DNA from: Paeniglutamicibacter psychrophenolicus
GTDB lineage: Bacteria; Actinomycetota; Actinomycetes; Actinomycetales; Micrococcaceae
Direction of reading: 5' to 3'
NCBI RefSeq assembly: GCF_017876575.1
Contig: NZ_JAGIOE010000001.1
Location: 1,426,001 to 1,490,000, forward strand
Length of the DNA stretch: 64,000 bases
The notes beneath the pieces were generated by a model. It saw only the letters and a program-made list of their open reading frames with translations. It searched no databases and was not told where the DNA came from. Each line of letters starts with the position of its first letter. Position 1 is the stretch's first letter. The translations under genes and the position numbers were made by a program. Shown here one piece after another: positions 32,921 through 41,597 of the stretch.

Positions 32921-33118
32921 GCGTCGTTCCATCCACGTGCCGCGCGGAAGATCCGGCAACACGATTTGTGCTTTCTGGATCACAGGGCCGTTGCGGGCGG
33001 CTGAATGAGCCCCTCGCAACGGATGAGACTTAGAGCACCCACGCTAACAGGAGCATGTCCTAAAAGGCCATGAAAACAGCCGGTTTTGCTGAATATACCG
33101 GACGGGGAAAGTGATTCT

Positions 33119-33136
33119 GGCCCGTAAACACGGGCC
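33119..33136. other. Short hairpin in the opuA/Rieske intergenic region
   Basis: GGCCCGT (33119-33125) and ACGGGCC (33130-33136) form a perfect 7-bp stem with an AAAC loop. It lies about 200 nt upstream of opuAA and just before a plus-strand promoter; it may insulate the two divergent units. Apart from this and the promoter/operator beside it, the 32921-33449 region shows no gene. Confidence 0.35.
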
Positions 33137-33162
33137 CAAAACGGAGTTACGACATCGTGATA

Positions 33163-33217
33163 TTGACGGTAGTAGTAAACCGGCTTATAGTGCGGAATCC
33201 ACGAAAACGGATTTCGT
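33163..33217 (+). promoter_or_regulatory. Promoter with overlapping palindromic operator
   Basis: TTGACG (33163-33168) and TATAGT (33186-33191) are spaced by the optimal 17 bp, one of the best sigma-70-type promoters in the window. The inverted repeat ACGAAA (33201-33206) / TTTCGT (33212-33217) begins right at the expected transcription start. This implies a repressor. The resulting leader to the Rieske ferredoxin start would be about 250 nt. Confidence 0.6.
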
Positions 33218-33449
33218 TGAGCCGGTACAGATTGCCTGGATTCATAAAAGATATCGCAGGTTTATACGGTGATTTCCGAAGCCCAATTCACGTAACGGAT
33301 AGTTGGTTGAAGGATTGCCGTGGCGGTCACGGAACCATGCGGCAGTTGGGTTACGGGGCCAAGGCGCGGGATGATGGAGGCACACCTTTTCTTTTATCCA
33401 CTCTCCTCGCGCCAGTGCGAACGAGGTGGGACACCCAGGAGGCATCCTC

Positions 33450-33788
33450 ATGAGCGAGGCAATCAACATCGGTTCCGTCGACAGCATCGACGAGGGCGAG
33501 GCCATCGTGATCCCCTCGGAAGAGAACGGCACGAAGGAAGACATCGCCGTGTTCCACGCCGAGGACGGCAACTTCTACGCCATCAACGACGAGTGCACCC
33601 ACGAAACCGCCTCGTTGGCCGACGGCTGGATCGAAGGCACGGAGGTCGAGTGCCCGGTGCACGCGGCGAAGTTCTGCCTGAAGTCCGGCACGGCACTTTG
33701 CCTGCCTGCCACCGTGGCCGCGCGCACCCACAAGATCGAGGTCCAGGACGGGGAGCTGCTGCTCTACCCCGACACCCCGGCCGTCTAG
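33450..33788 (+). CDS. Rieske-type [2Fe-2S] ferredoxin (upstream copy)
   Basis: A 112-residue soluble Rieske ferredoxin with cluster ligands C49, H51 (ECTHE) and C68, H71 (ECPVH), followed by [16 protein letters not shown]. The spacing and lack of a membrane anchor match the small ferredoxins of non-haem oxygenases and nitrite-reductase-like systems. Strong GGAGG 7 nt before the ATG. It has its own promoter/operator and a terminator. A related copy lies at 41232-41597, so the two bracket the biotin operon. Its electron-transfer partner is unknown; the ferredoxin reductase at 39907-41118 is the closest candidate. Confidence 0.9.
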   Translation: MSEAINIGSVDSIDEGEAIVIPSEENGTKEDIAVFHAEDGNFYAINDECTHETASLADGWIEGTEVECPVHAAKFCLKSGTALCLPATVAARTHKIEVQDGELLLYPDTPAV

Positions 33789-33800
33789 GAGCTGTGGCCC

Positions 33801-33860
33801 AAGGGGCCCGTCCGGATGGTGGCAGGAGATTGTTCCTGGCGCCACCAGGACGGGCCCCTT
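33801..33860 (+). terminator. Terminator of the upstream Rieske gene
   Basis: AAGGGGCCCGTCC (33801-33813) pairs with its exact complement at 33848-33860; GGTGGC/GCCACC inside extends the structure. It begins 13 nt after the Rieske stop and is followed by TGTCGTT. It isolates this gene from the biotin operon. Confidence 0.75.
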
Positions 33861-33939
33861 TGTCGTTGCCGGGCGCCGGCGGTGCGACGCGGCGTGGTGG
33901 CGGCCAATCGCGGTGATAGGCGATGTGACGCCGTCATCG

Positions 33940-33996
33940 TTGAACGGTGTTCAATGGATGTGTAATGTGATGCGGGAATCATTGAACGGTGTTCAA
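33940..33996 (+). promoter_or_regulatory. Two BioQ-type biotin operators and bio promoter
   Basis: TTGAACGGTGTTCAA occurs identically at 33940-33954 and 33982-33996, 42 bp apart (four helical turns). It is TGAAC-N3-GTTCA, the palindrome bound by the TetR-type biotin regulator BioQ in mycobacteria and corynebacteria. The first copy's TTGAAC can serve as a -35 with TAATGT (33963-33968) as -10 at 17-bp spacing, so repressor binding would block the promoter of bioB. No bioQ gene is in the window. Confidence 0.82.
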
Positions 33997-34074
33997 TATG
34001 TTGTTCGGGCCGCCAACGCATGGCCCGGCTCCCCTGGCACCGCCCAGAAGCGCCCGACCGGAAGGCCCCCCGCC

Positions 34075-35304
34075 ATGACCACGACCAACACCATCCCCGC
34101 GCCCGCCGCAGCTGCCGCCACCGGGATCCTGGATGCCGCCGACCTGGCCGCGCGCATCGACGCCGGACACCTGCTCACCACCGACGAAGCGCTTGCCGTC
34201 CTGCAGACCCCGGACGCGGCCACCCTCGGGCTGGTCGCCGCGGCTTCGACCCTGCGCCGCAAGCACTTCGGGAACACCGTGAAGGTCAACTACCTGGTGA
34301 ACCTCAAGTCCGGGCTCTGCCCCGAGGACTGCACCTACTGCTCCCAGCGCCTGGGCTCGAAGGCCGAGATCCTCAAGTACACCTGGCTCAAGCCCGACGA
34401 GGCCGTGCACCAGGCGGGGCTCGGCATCGCCGGCGGCGCCTCGCGCGTCTGCATGGTCGCCTCCGGCAAGGGACCCAGCGACCGCGACGTGGACCGCGTG
34501 GCCACCATGATCGGCCAGATCAAGGACGAGCACCCGCAGGTGGAGGTCTGCGCCTGCCTCGGCATCCTCAAGGCCGGGCAGGCCGAACGGCTCGCCGCCT
34601 CCGGCGCCGATGCCTACAACCACAACCTGAACACCGCCGAGTCCCTCTACCCGGAGATCTGCTCGACCCACACCTTCGCCGAACGCGTGGACACCGTCGG
34701 GCAGGCCAAGGACGCCGGGCTCTCCCCGTGCTCCGGGCTCATCGTGGGCATGGGGGAGACCCCCGAGCAGCTCGTCGAGGCCGTCTTCGCGCTGCGCGAG
34801 CTGGAAGCCGACTCGATCCCGGTGAACTTCCTGATGCCCTTCGACGGGACCCCGCTGGCCGGGACCTGGCACCTGACCCCGATGGCGTGCCTGCGCATCC
34901 TCGCCCTGGTCCGTCTCGCCGCCCCCGCCAGCGAGCTGCGCATGGCCGGCGGGCGCGAAATGCACCTGCGCACCCTGCAATCCACCGCGCTGGCCGTGGC
35001 CAACTCGCTGTTCCTCGGCGACTACCTCACCAGTGAGGGCCAGGATGCGCGCCGCGACCTGGAAATGATCTCGGACGCCGGGTACGTGATCCTGGGCCAG
35101 GAGGACACCGACCCGGCCGAGCTCGCCGCGCGCCTGCGCCACCGGGCCGACGAAGCCCCGGCCACCACCGAGGCCCCGGGCTGCGGAAGTGCCTGCGGTT
35201 CCGGCTGCGGCGCCGGTGCATCGCTGGGCTGCGGCCCGGTGCACGGCGCCGAACCGGTGCTGCGACGCCGCGGTGCAGGAACCGGCGAATTCCCCAACGC
35301 ATGA
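34075..35304 (+). CDS. bioB: Biotin synthase
   Basis: A 409-residue radical-SAM enzyme inserting sulfur into dethiobiotin. The cluster motif is C82-P-E-D-C86-T-Y-C89; [19 protein letters not shown], and [16 protein letters not shown] are BioB hallmarks, and the strand around C(A)CLG and the R in GGREMHLR supply the second cluster region. ATG at 34075 has GGAAGG 9 nt upstream. About 75 N-terminal residues precede the cluster motif, a usual length. The C-terminus is extended by some 40 residues with four Cys (370, 374, 378, 386) in a Gly/Ala context, not needed for the core fold. First gene of the bio operon; stop overlaps bioA start. Confidence 0.96.
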   Translation: MTTTNTIPAPAAAAATGILDAADLAARIDAGHLLTTDEALAVLQTPDAATLGLVAAASTLRRKHFGNTVKVNYLVNLKSGLCPEDCTYCSQRLGSKAEILKYTWLKPDEAVHQAGLGIAGGASRVCMVASGKGPSDRDVDRVATMIGQIKDEHPQVEVCACLGILKAGQAERLAASGADAYNHNLNTAESLYPEICSTHTFAERVDTVGQAKDAGLSPCSGLIVGMGETPEQLVEAVFALRELEADSIPVNFLMPFDGTPLAGTWHLTPMACLRILALVRLAAPASELRMAGGREMHLRTLQSTALAVANSLFLGDYLTSEGQDARRDLEMISDAGYVILGQEDTDPAELAARLRHRADEAPATTEAPGCGSACGSGCGAGASLGCGPVHGAEPVLRRRGAGTGEFPNA

Positions 35305-36680
35305 ACGCCGCAACCAGCCTGGTGAGCCGGGGACAGGACTTGCTGGCCCGGGACTCCGGGCTGCTCTGGCACCCCTACGCCTCCCTGGATGACGGGGCAC
35401 GCTACGCCGTCACCGCTGCCCAAGGCGTGCGGCTCACCCTGCAGGACGCCGCCGGCGGGACCCACGAGGTCATCGACGGCATGGGCTCCTGGTGGTCGAT
35501 GGTGCACGGCTACCGCAACCAGGTGCTTGATGCCGCCGCCCACGCACAGATCGATTCGTTCAGCCACGTGATGTTCGGCGGGCTGACCCACGCCCCGGCC
35601 GTGGAACTTGCCGAGCGGCTCGTGGCCATGGCCCCGGGCGACCTGTCCCACGTGTTCCTGGCCGACTCCGGGTCGATCTCCGTGGAGGTCGCGCTCAAGC
35701 TGGTGCTGCAGTACCAGCACGCCCGCGGGCACACCGGCCGGCAGCGCTTCGCCGCGCTGCGCGGCGGCTACCACGGGGACACCTTCGCCGCGATGGGCGT
35801 CTGCGACCCGGTCGACGGCATGCACGCGGCCTTCGCCCGACCCGGGGCCGAACAGCTCTTCCTGCCCCGGCCCCCGGCCGCCCGGCTCACCGAGGCCGGG
35901 TACTGGGAATTCGATGCGGCCGCATTCGCCGCCTGGGAAACCGATGCCCGGGCGCTGGCCGCTGCCCACGCGGCGGAACTGGCAGGGATCATTGCCGAAC
36001 CGGTGCTGCAGGGCGCCGGGGGCATGTACGTCTACGCCCCGGCGGCGCTGCGAGTGCTGCGATCGATCGCCGACGAGCACGGCCTGCTGCTGGTGCTCGA
36101 CGAGATCGCCACCGGCTTCGGGCGCACCGGCAAGCTCTTCGCCTCCGAATGGGCCGGGGTTCTCCCGGATGTGATGTGCGTGGGCAAGGCGCTGACCGGC
36201 GGCTACATGACCCTGGCCGCGATGCTCTGCACACCAAAGGTCGCAGCCGCGCTGGCCGGTGCTCCCGGGGGCGGCTCGGCGCTGCTGCACGGACCCACCT
36301 TCATGGGCAACCCGCTGGCCTGCGCCGTGGCCAACGCCTCGCTGGGACTGCTCACCGGACCCGGCGACCCGCGCGCCGCCGACGCCCCCTGGCGCGGGCA
36401 GGTCGCCTCCTTGGAAACCGGGCTGCGCGAAGCCCTGGCCCCGGCCGCCGTGCTGCCCTCCGTGAAGGACGTGCGGGTGCTGGGCGGGGTCGGCGTCATC
36501 CAGCTGCACGAGCAGGTGCGCGTGGCCGAGGTGACCGCGGCCGCGGTCCGCCACGGGGCCTGGGTTCGCCCCTTCCGCGATCTTCTCTATGTCATGCCGC
36601 CCTACATCAGCAGCAAGGACGAGATCCGGGAACTGGGTGCGGCCCTTGTCGTGGCGGTGGAACATGTCCACGGCGCCTAG
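35301..36680 (+). CDS. bioA: Adenosylmethionine-8-amino-7-oxononanoate aminotransferase
   Basis: A 459-residue class III aminotransferase making 7,8-diaminononanoate. Visible: LLWHPYASL near the start, [69 protein letters not shown] (PLP Asp) and [16 protein letters not shown] with the Schiff-base Lys. The WWSM segment and the SAM-using fold distinguish BioA from other class III enzymes. ATG overlaps the bioB TGA by 4 nt; the 3' end overlaps bioF by 17 nt. PLP-dependent and cytoplasmic. Confidence 0.96.
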   Translation: MNAATSLVSRGQDLLARDSGLLWHPYASLDDGARYAVTAAQGVRLTLQDAAGGTHEVIDGMGSWWSMVHGYRNQVLDAAAHAQIDSFSHVMFGGLTHAPAVELAERLVAMAPGDLSHVFLADSGSISVEVALKLVLQYQHARGHTGRQRFAALRGGYHGDTFAAMGVCDPVDGMHAAFARPGAEQLFLPRPPAARLTEAGYWEFDAAAFAAWETDARALAAAHAAELAGIIAEPVLQGAGGMYVYAPAALRVLRSIADEHGLLLVLDEIATGFGRTGKLFASEWAGVLPDVMCVGKALTGGYMTLAAMLCTPKVAAALAGAPGGGSALLHGPTFMGNPLACAVANASLGLLTGPGDPRAADAPWRGQVASLETGLREALAPAAVLPSVKDVRVLGGVGVIQLHEQVRVAEVTAAAVRHGAWVRPFRDLLYVMPPYISSKDEIRELGAALVVAVEHVHGA

Positions 36681-37878
36681 CATCGCCCCGGCCGCCGAAA
36701 TATGCGCGGCGGTTCCGGAGGCGTGGGGGAGATGGCTGGGCGGACGGGCGCGGGTGCGCGCGGCCCGCGGGCTGCACCGGGTGGAGAGCAACCGCGGGCA
36801 ATTGGTGGACCTGGCCTCCAACGACTACCTGGGCCTGGGTGCGCACCCGGCGGTGCGTGCCGCCGCCGGGGAGGCCGCGTCCCGCCACGGGGCCGGTGCC
36901 GCCGCCAGCCGCGTGGCCACCGGCACCCTGGCGGTGCACACCGCGCTCGAGGAGGCGCTGTGCGACTACACCGGCAGGGCAGCGGCCCTGGTCTTTTCCA
37001 GCGGGTACACCGCGAACATCGGTCTCCTGCAGGCCTTGGGCGGACCGGGCAGCCACTTAATCCTGGACGCCCACGCCCATGCCTGCCTGATCGACGGCGC
37101 CCGCCTCTCCGGGGCCAGGGTGGCCACCGCCGCCCACAACGACCTCGACGCCGCCAGGGCCCTGCTCGAGGCAAACCGCGATTCGCCCGCACCGGCCCCG
37201 CGCGTGGCACTGGTGCTCGAATCCGTCTATTCGGTGCTGGGGGACGCCGCCGACCTGGCCGCCGCGGCTGCGCTGTGCACCGAGTTCGGAGCGCTGCTTC
37301 TCATCGACGAGGCCCACTCGCTGGCCGCCACGCACACCGGCTCGGCGCTGCGCGCCGCCGGGCTGGCCGGGGCAGGGCACGTCATCGCCACCGCCACGCT
37401 CTCCAAGGCCCTGGGTGCCCAGGGCGGGGTGGTGCTGCTGGGCGGGGAAGCGGCGGGGTTGCTGCGCGAGCACCTGGTGAACACCGCCCGCACCTTCCTC
37501 TTCGACACCGCGCTGGCCCCGGCCGCGGCCGGGGCCGCACTGGCCGCCCTGGAACTGGCCGACGCGCAGCTGCTGGGACGGCTGGGGCGCAACGCCGCAC
37601 TGGTGCACGACACCCTGGCCGCGGTGCCGCAGCTGTCCGGGCGCATCGAGCGGGGTGCCGGCGCGGTGCACTCGATCACCATGGCGGACGCCGCCACCGC
37701 GGTGCGCACCGCCGCGGCCCTGCGCGCCCGCGGCATCGCCGTGGCCTGCTTCCGGCCACCCTCCGTGCCCGACGGGGTGTCCCGGCTGCGGATCACCGCC
37801 CACGCCAACCACCACCGGCGCGAACTGCTCGCCGCGCTGCACACCATAGCCGCCACCATCCTGGAGGAAGAATCATGA
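36664..37878 (+). CDS. bioF: 8-amino-7-oxononanoate synthase
   Basis: A 404-residue alpha-oxoamine synthase condensing pimeloyl-ACP or pimeloyl-CoA with alanine. Signatures: LVDLASNDYLGLGAHPAV, GAGAAASRVATGTLAVHTALEEAL, LVFSSGYTANIGLLQAL, DAHAHACLIDGARLS, LLLIDEAHSLA and the PLP Lys in TATLSKALGAQGGVVLLGG. ATG at 36664 is preferred, inside the last codons of bioA with GGTGGA before it. Coupled through ATGA to the P450 gene that follows. Requires a pimeloyl thioester whose source is not encoded by recognisable bioC, bioH or bioW in this window. Confidence 0.95.
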   Translation: MSTAPSIAPAAEICAAVPEAWGRWLGGRARVRAARGLHRVESNRGQLVDLASNDYLGLGAHPAVRAAAGEAASRHGAGAAASRVATGTLAVHTALEEALCDYTGRAAALVFSSGYTANIGLLQALGGPGSHLILDAHAHACLIDGARLSGARVATAAHNDLDAARALLEANRDSPAPAPRVALVLESVYSVLGDAADLAAAAALCTEFGALLLIDEAHSLAATHTGSALRAAGLAGAGHVIATATLSKALGAQGGVVLLGGEAAGLLREHLVNTARTFLFDTALAPAAAGAALAALELADAQLLGRLGRNAALVHDTLAAVPQLSGRIERGAGAVHSITMADAATAVRTAAALRARGIAVACFRPPSVPDGVSRLRITAHANHHRRELLAALHTIAATILEEES

Positions 37879-39044
37879 GTTGTCCCTTTGCCGGGTCCAC
37901 GGCCATTGCCCCGACGCCCGCGCCGCTGGCCACGGCCCTGCCAGATGCCTACCCCGAGGTGGTCAACAACCGCTACCGCAGCATCGAGGACCCCGCCCTG
38001 GTGCGCCGGATCCTGCAGCGCCCCGAAGACTTCACCCCGGCCAACGCCCTGGACACCGCCATCGACCTGGAACCGGCGGCCCTGCGCATCCTGGCCGCCG
38101 AGCGCTTCTTCCTGCCCCCGGTGCTGGCCAGCGCAGGCGGGGCGGCGCACCTGGCGGTCCGCCGCATCGTGGCACGCTTCTTCAGCCCCGCCAGGGTCGC
38201 CGCGCAGGCGGAGCCCATCAGGGAACGGGTGCGGGAAATATGTGCGGGGCTCCAGGCACGCTACCGTGCCGGGGAGGCCGTCGACCTGGCCGCGCACCTG
38301 GCCGCGGTCATCCCGCCCGAGGTCATGGCCCGGCTCACCGGGATCCCGGTCCCGCCCGCCGCCGACCTCAAGGCCTGGAGCCTTGATTCCCTGGAGCTCT
38401 TCTGGGGCTGGCCCGATGCCGCCCGCCAGCTGGAACTTGCCGCCAGCGCCGCCGGATTCCACGCGTGGCTGCGCACCTCGGTCGCGCAGGCCGTGGCCCG
38501 CGACGACGGAAACCTCTATGCGGCGCTGCACCAGGGCGGGGTGGACCTGGACCGGATCCGCTCGCTGGGCTACTTCCTGACCATTGCCGGGCAGGAGACC
38601 ACCGCGATGCTCATCTCCACGACGCTGGCCGCCGCGCTGCACGAGGGCCGCTGGGAATCCTGCGCGCAGGAATCCGCTGCCGCACAGCTGGTGGCCCGGT
38701 CGCTGGCACGGGCCTCCTCGGTGCCGACCTGGCGCCGGGTGGTGCGGGCCGACATCGAGCTGGACGGGGTGCGCTTTGCCGCCGGGGAGCAGCTGGTACT
38801 CAGGCTCTCCGGGGGAGTGCTGATGGAGGGGGACGATGATTCGCTGGCCTTCGGGTTCGGGATCCACCGCTGCCTGGGCGCCGCGCTGGCCCGGATGGAA
38901 ACCGAGGTGGTGCTGCACACCGCGGCCCGCGCGCTGCCGGGGCTCGAACCGGCCGGCGGGGAACCGGAATGGATGCACCTGCTCTCCTTCCAGTCCCCGC
39001 GCACCGTGTTCAGCTCGCGCCCGGGTGCGGGGGCGGCGGCATGA
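37875..39044 (+). CDS. Cytochrome P450 in the biotin operon, atypical
   Basis: A 389-residue P450-like protein. C-helix region HLAVRRIVARFFSPARV (about 92-108), I-helix AGQETT at 238-243, and haem loop FGFGIHRCLG at 326-335 with thiolate Cys333 are present. Two usual parts are not. The K-helix ExxR is replaced (residues 273-280 read VARSLARA, no Glu-x-x-Arg), and the meander between the SSVPTWRRV strand and the haem loop is shortened. It overlaps bioF and bioD by 4 nt each, so it is firmly in the operon. By position it could supply pimelate by fatty-acyl cleavage like Bacillus BioI. Its ability to fold and bind haem needs proof. Confidence 0.85.
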   Translation: MSCPFAGSTAIAPTPAPLATALPDAYPEVVNNRYRSIEDPALVRRILQRPEDFTPANALDTAIDLEPAALRILAAERFFLPPVLASAGGAAHLAVRRIVARFFSPARVAAQAEPIRERVREICAGLQARYRAGEAVDLAAHLAAVIPPEVMARLTGIPVPPAADLKAWSLDSLELFWGWPDAARQLELAASAAGFHAWLRTSVAQAVARDDGNLYAALHQGGVDLDRIRSLGYFLTIAGQETTAMLISTTLAAALHEGRWESCAQESAAAQLVARSLARASSVPTWRRVVRADIELDGVRFAAGEQLVLRLSGGVLMEGDDDSLAFGFGIHRCLGAALARMETEVVLHTAARALPGLEPAGGEPEWMHLLSFQSPRTVFSSRPGAGAAA

Positions 39045-39826
39045 TCATCGCCGTCACCGGAACCGACACCGACGTCGGCAAGACCGTCCTCACCGCGGCC
39101 CTGGCCGCCGGCGCCATGGATGCGGGGCATTCGGTGGCCATCTACAAGCCCACCCAAACCGGCGTGGAACCCGGGCAGGAAGGTGACATCCACGCGATCG
39201 GGAACTGGCTGGGGAACCCGCCGCAGCTCACCGTGTCCGAGGGCGTGCGGCTGGCCGATCCGATGGCGCCGGTGGATGCCGCACTGCACGCCGGGGGAGC
39301 TGCCGCAGCCGCGGCGCTGCCCACCCTGGCCGACCACCTGCGCCGTGCCCGGGCCCTGGCCAAGTGGCACGATGTGCTGCTCATCGAGGGGGCCGGAGGC
39401 CTGCTGGTGTCACTGACCCTCGCGGGGGACACCATCGCGGATATTGCCCGCGGGCTGGATGCCCGGTTGGTCGTGGCCACCCGACCGGACCTGGGAACGT
39501 TGAACCACACGGCGCTGACCCTGGAAGCCGCCGCGGCGCGCGGCTTTGCCCGCGGTTTCCTGGTGCCGGGAAGCTTCCCGGCCGACCCCGCCGCGCTGCA
39601 GCAGCGGAACCGGACGAACTTGCGCGAGCTGGCCGGGCGCCACGGCTGGGCCTGGGTCGACGGGCCGCCGGCCGGAGCCGTCGCCGACCCCGCGCAACGA
39701 CAACGGATCCTGCACGCGGCGGGCCGGAAGCTGGCCCCGGTGCTCGCCGAGGCACCGTTGCAGGTTGCCCCGGACGCCACGGACGGCCGTCCCGACTTTG
39801 TGCCGGAGCCCGCCCACGCGGGATGA
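39041..39826 (+). CDS. bioD: Dethiobiotin synthetase
   Basis: A 261-residue P-loop ligase closing the ureido ring of dethiobiotin with CO2 and ATP. GTDTDVGKT (P-loop) near residue 7, YKPTQTGV with the catalytic Lys, RLADPMAPVDAA, LLIEGAGGLLVSL and LVVATRPDLGTLNHTALTLEAA are all BioD marks. ATG overlaps the P450 stop. The C-terminal 30 residues are an Ala/Pro-rich extension. Last clear member of the bio operon; an 80-nt gap separates it from the ferredoxin reductase gene. Confidence 0.95.
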   Translation: MIIAVTGTDTDVGKTVLTAALAAGAMDAGHSVAIYKPTQTGVEPGQEGDIHAIGNWLGNPPQLTVSEGVRLADPMAPVDAALHAGGAAAAAALPTLADHLRRARALAKWHDVLLIEGAGGLLVSLTLAGDTIADIARGLDARLVVATRPDLGTLNHTALTLEAAAARGFARGFLVPGSFPADPAALQQRNRTNLRELAGRHGWAWVDGPPAGAVADPAQRQRILHAAGRKLAPVLAEAPLQVAPDATDGRPDFVPEPAHAG

Positions 39827-39906
39827 TGGGAGGGCGGCAGGCGGCCACCGGTGTGTGCCGGCCCGCCGCACACCCCCTGACAATCCCACGGATCGGCAAC
39901 CCCCCC

Positions 39907-41118
39907 ATGAGCATTGAATCCATCCTGATCGTTGGCGGCGGCCTGGCAGGGTTCACCGTCGCGCAGAACCTGCGGACGCGCGGCTTCACCGGCACCATCG
40001 ACATCATCGACCCCGCCGGGATCCCGTACGACCGCCCGCCGCTGAGCAAGGCGTACCTGCTGGGGGACAAGGACGCCGCTGGCATCGAACTGGCGCCGGC
40101 CTCCTGGTTCGCCGAACACCGGGTCGGCCTGGTCCGTGCCACGGTGCACGCGCTGGCGACCGAACCGCTGGGCGTGGAACTTGGGGACGGCAGGAAGCTG
40201 CACGCCGACACCCTGGTGCTGGCCACCGGCGGCTCCGCGCGCCCGCTGCCGGTGGCAGGCGGGGACCTGGACTCGGTGCTGGTGCTGCGCAGCCGCGCCG
40301 ATGCAGACACGTTGCGCGGCAAGCTCGCCCCGGGCATCCGGCTGGCCATCGTCGGGGCCGGGCTCATCGGCGCCGAGGTCGCCTCCTCGGCGCTCGCGCT
40401 GGGCGCCGAGGTCACGCTGATCGACCCCCTCGAGACCCCGCTGGTGCCCGCCGTTGGCCCGGAACTGGCGCACCGCCTGCACGCCATGCACGCCGGGGCC
40501 GGGATCACGGTGGTCCACGGGACCCCCGCGGGCATCAAGCGGACCGGGGCGGGCCACCGGATCGAGCTGGCCGACGGCCGGGTCATCGAGTGCGACGAGG
40601 TGCTCGTGGGCATCGGCATCATCCCCAACACCGCACTGGCCCGGGCCGCGGGCCTGGCGACCGAGAACGGGGTGCTGGTCGACGAGCACCAGCGCACCAG
40701 CCACCCGGGTGTCTTTGCCGTGGGGGACATGGCCCGCACCAGGTCCGCCGACGGGACGCTGCAACGGCGCGGGGAACACTGGGAACACGCCATGAACACC
40801 GGGGCCACCGCGGCCGCCGCGATCCTGGGCCAGGAACCGCCGGTGCACGGCGCCTCGTGGTTCTGGTCCGACCGCCACGGCACCCACGTCGAGGGCGTGG
40901 GGGACATGAACGCCGAGGGCACCACCATCCTGCGCCTGAAGGAGGGGGAACCGGTGGCCGCCTTCAACGTTGCCGCGGACGGGCGGATGCTCGGGGCCGC
41001 GGCGATCGACGGCGGGCTGATGATCCGGGCAGCCCGGCGCATCATCGACCGCGGCATCGTCGTCCCGGCCGAAGCGCTCGCCGACCCCGAGGTCCCGCTG
41101 AAGAAACTGGCCCGCTGA
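39907..41118 (+). CDS. FAD-dependent ferredoxin reductase
   Basis: A 403-residue pyridine-nucleotide oxidoreductase of the ferredoxin-NAD(P)+ reductase type (BphA4/putidaredoxin-reductase-like). FAD motif GGGLAGFTVAQNLR at residue 10, YDRPPLSKAYL typical of this group, NAD motif GAGLIGAEVASSALALG near 155 and GVFAVGDMA near 273, then the C-terminal W(F)WSD..G...EGVGD domain. It passes electrons from NAD(P)H to a [2Fe-2S] ferredoxin; the Rieske gene 113 nt downstream is the natural partner. Together they could feed the P450 of the bio operon just upstream. Weak ribosome-binding site. Confidence 0.9.
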   Translation: MSIESILIVGGGLAGFTVAQNLRTRGFTGTIDIIDPAGIPYDRPPLSKAYLLGDKDAAGIELAPASWFAEHRVGLVRATVHALATEPLGVELGDGRKLHADTLVLATGGSARPLPVAGGDLDSVLVLRSRADADTLRGKLAPGIRLAIVGAGLIGAEVASSALALGAEVTLIDPLETPLVPAVGPELAHRLHAMHAGAGITVVHGTPAGIKRTGAGHRIELADGRVIECDEVLVGIGIIPNTALARAAGLATENGVLVDEHQRTSHPGVFAVGDMARTRSADGTLQRRGEHWEHAMNTGATAAAAILGQEPPVHGASWFWSDRHGTHVEGVGDMNAEGTTILRLKEGEPVAAFNVAADGRMLGAAAIDGGLMIRAARRIIDRGIVVPAEALADPEVPLKKLAR

Positions 41119-41231
41119 ACCTTGCGCCTGGGTGGCGCACCTTGCCCGCCCGGGCACGGAAGGGCAAGACTGGGGGCAGTGGCGGCCGGTTCTCCCGGCC
41201 TGTCCTCCCGACGGAGAGGTGCGCGAATCGC

Positions 41232-41597
41232 ATGGACACCGAAAACAGCCCCGGTTTGCCGGTCGTCGACCTGGGCGGCGAGGAACTGCTGGAACCGGGC
41301 ACGGCCCTGCTGGTCCCCGGGGAAACCAGCGGGTACCCCGAAGACATAGCGCTCTTTCGCGCCGACTCCGGGGTGTACTACGCGCTGGACGATGAATGCC
41401 CGCACGAGGTCGCGTCCCTGTCCGAGGGCTGGATCGAGGACGACGAGGTCGAATGCCCTTTGCATTCCTCGCGCTTTTGCCTGCGCGACGGCAAGGTGCT
41501 GTGCCTGCCGGCCGTCCGCGATGCCCGCACCCACAAGGTCCAGGTCCTTGCCGGGAGGGTGCTGCTGCATCCGGGAACGGCCGCGGGCGGAAACTAG
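41232..41597 (+). CDS. Rieske-type [2Fe-2S] ferredoxin (downstream copy)
   Basis: A 121-residue Rieske ferredoxin with ligands C56, H58 (ECPHE) and C75, H78 (ECPLH), then RTHKVQVLAGRVLLHP. It is clearly a paralogue of the protein at 33450-33788. It follows the ferredoxin reductase gene in the same direction, so both are probably one unit. GGAGAGG lies about 11 nt before the ATG. Its TAG overlaps the stop of the convergent membrane protein gene. Electron acceptor not established; P450 or BioB are candidates by context. Confidence 0.9.
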   Translation: MDTENSPGLPVVDLGGEELLEPGTALLVPGETSGYPEDIALFRADSGVYYALDDECPHEVASLSEGWIEDDEVECPLHSSRFCLRDGKVLCLPAVRDARTHKVQVLAGRVLLHPGTAAGGN

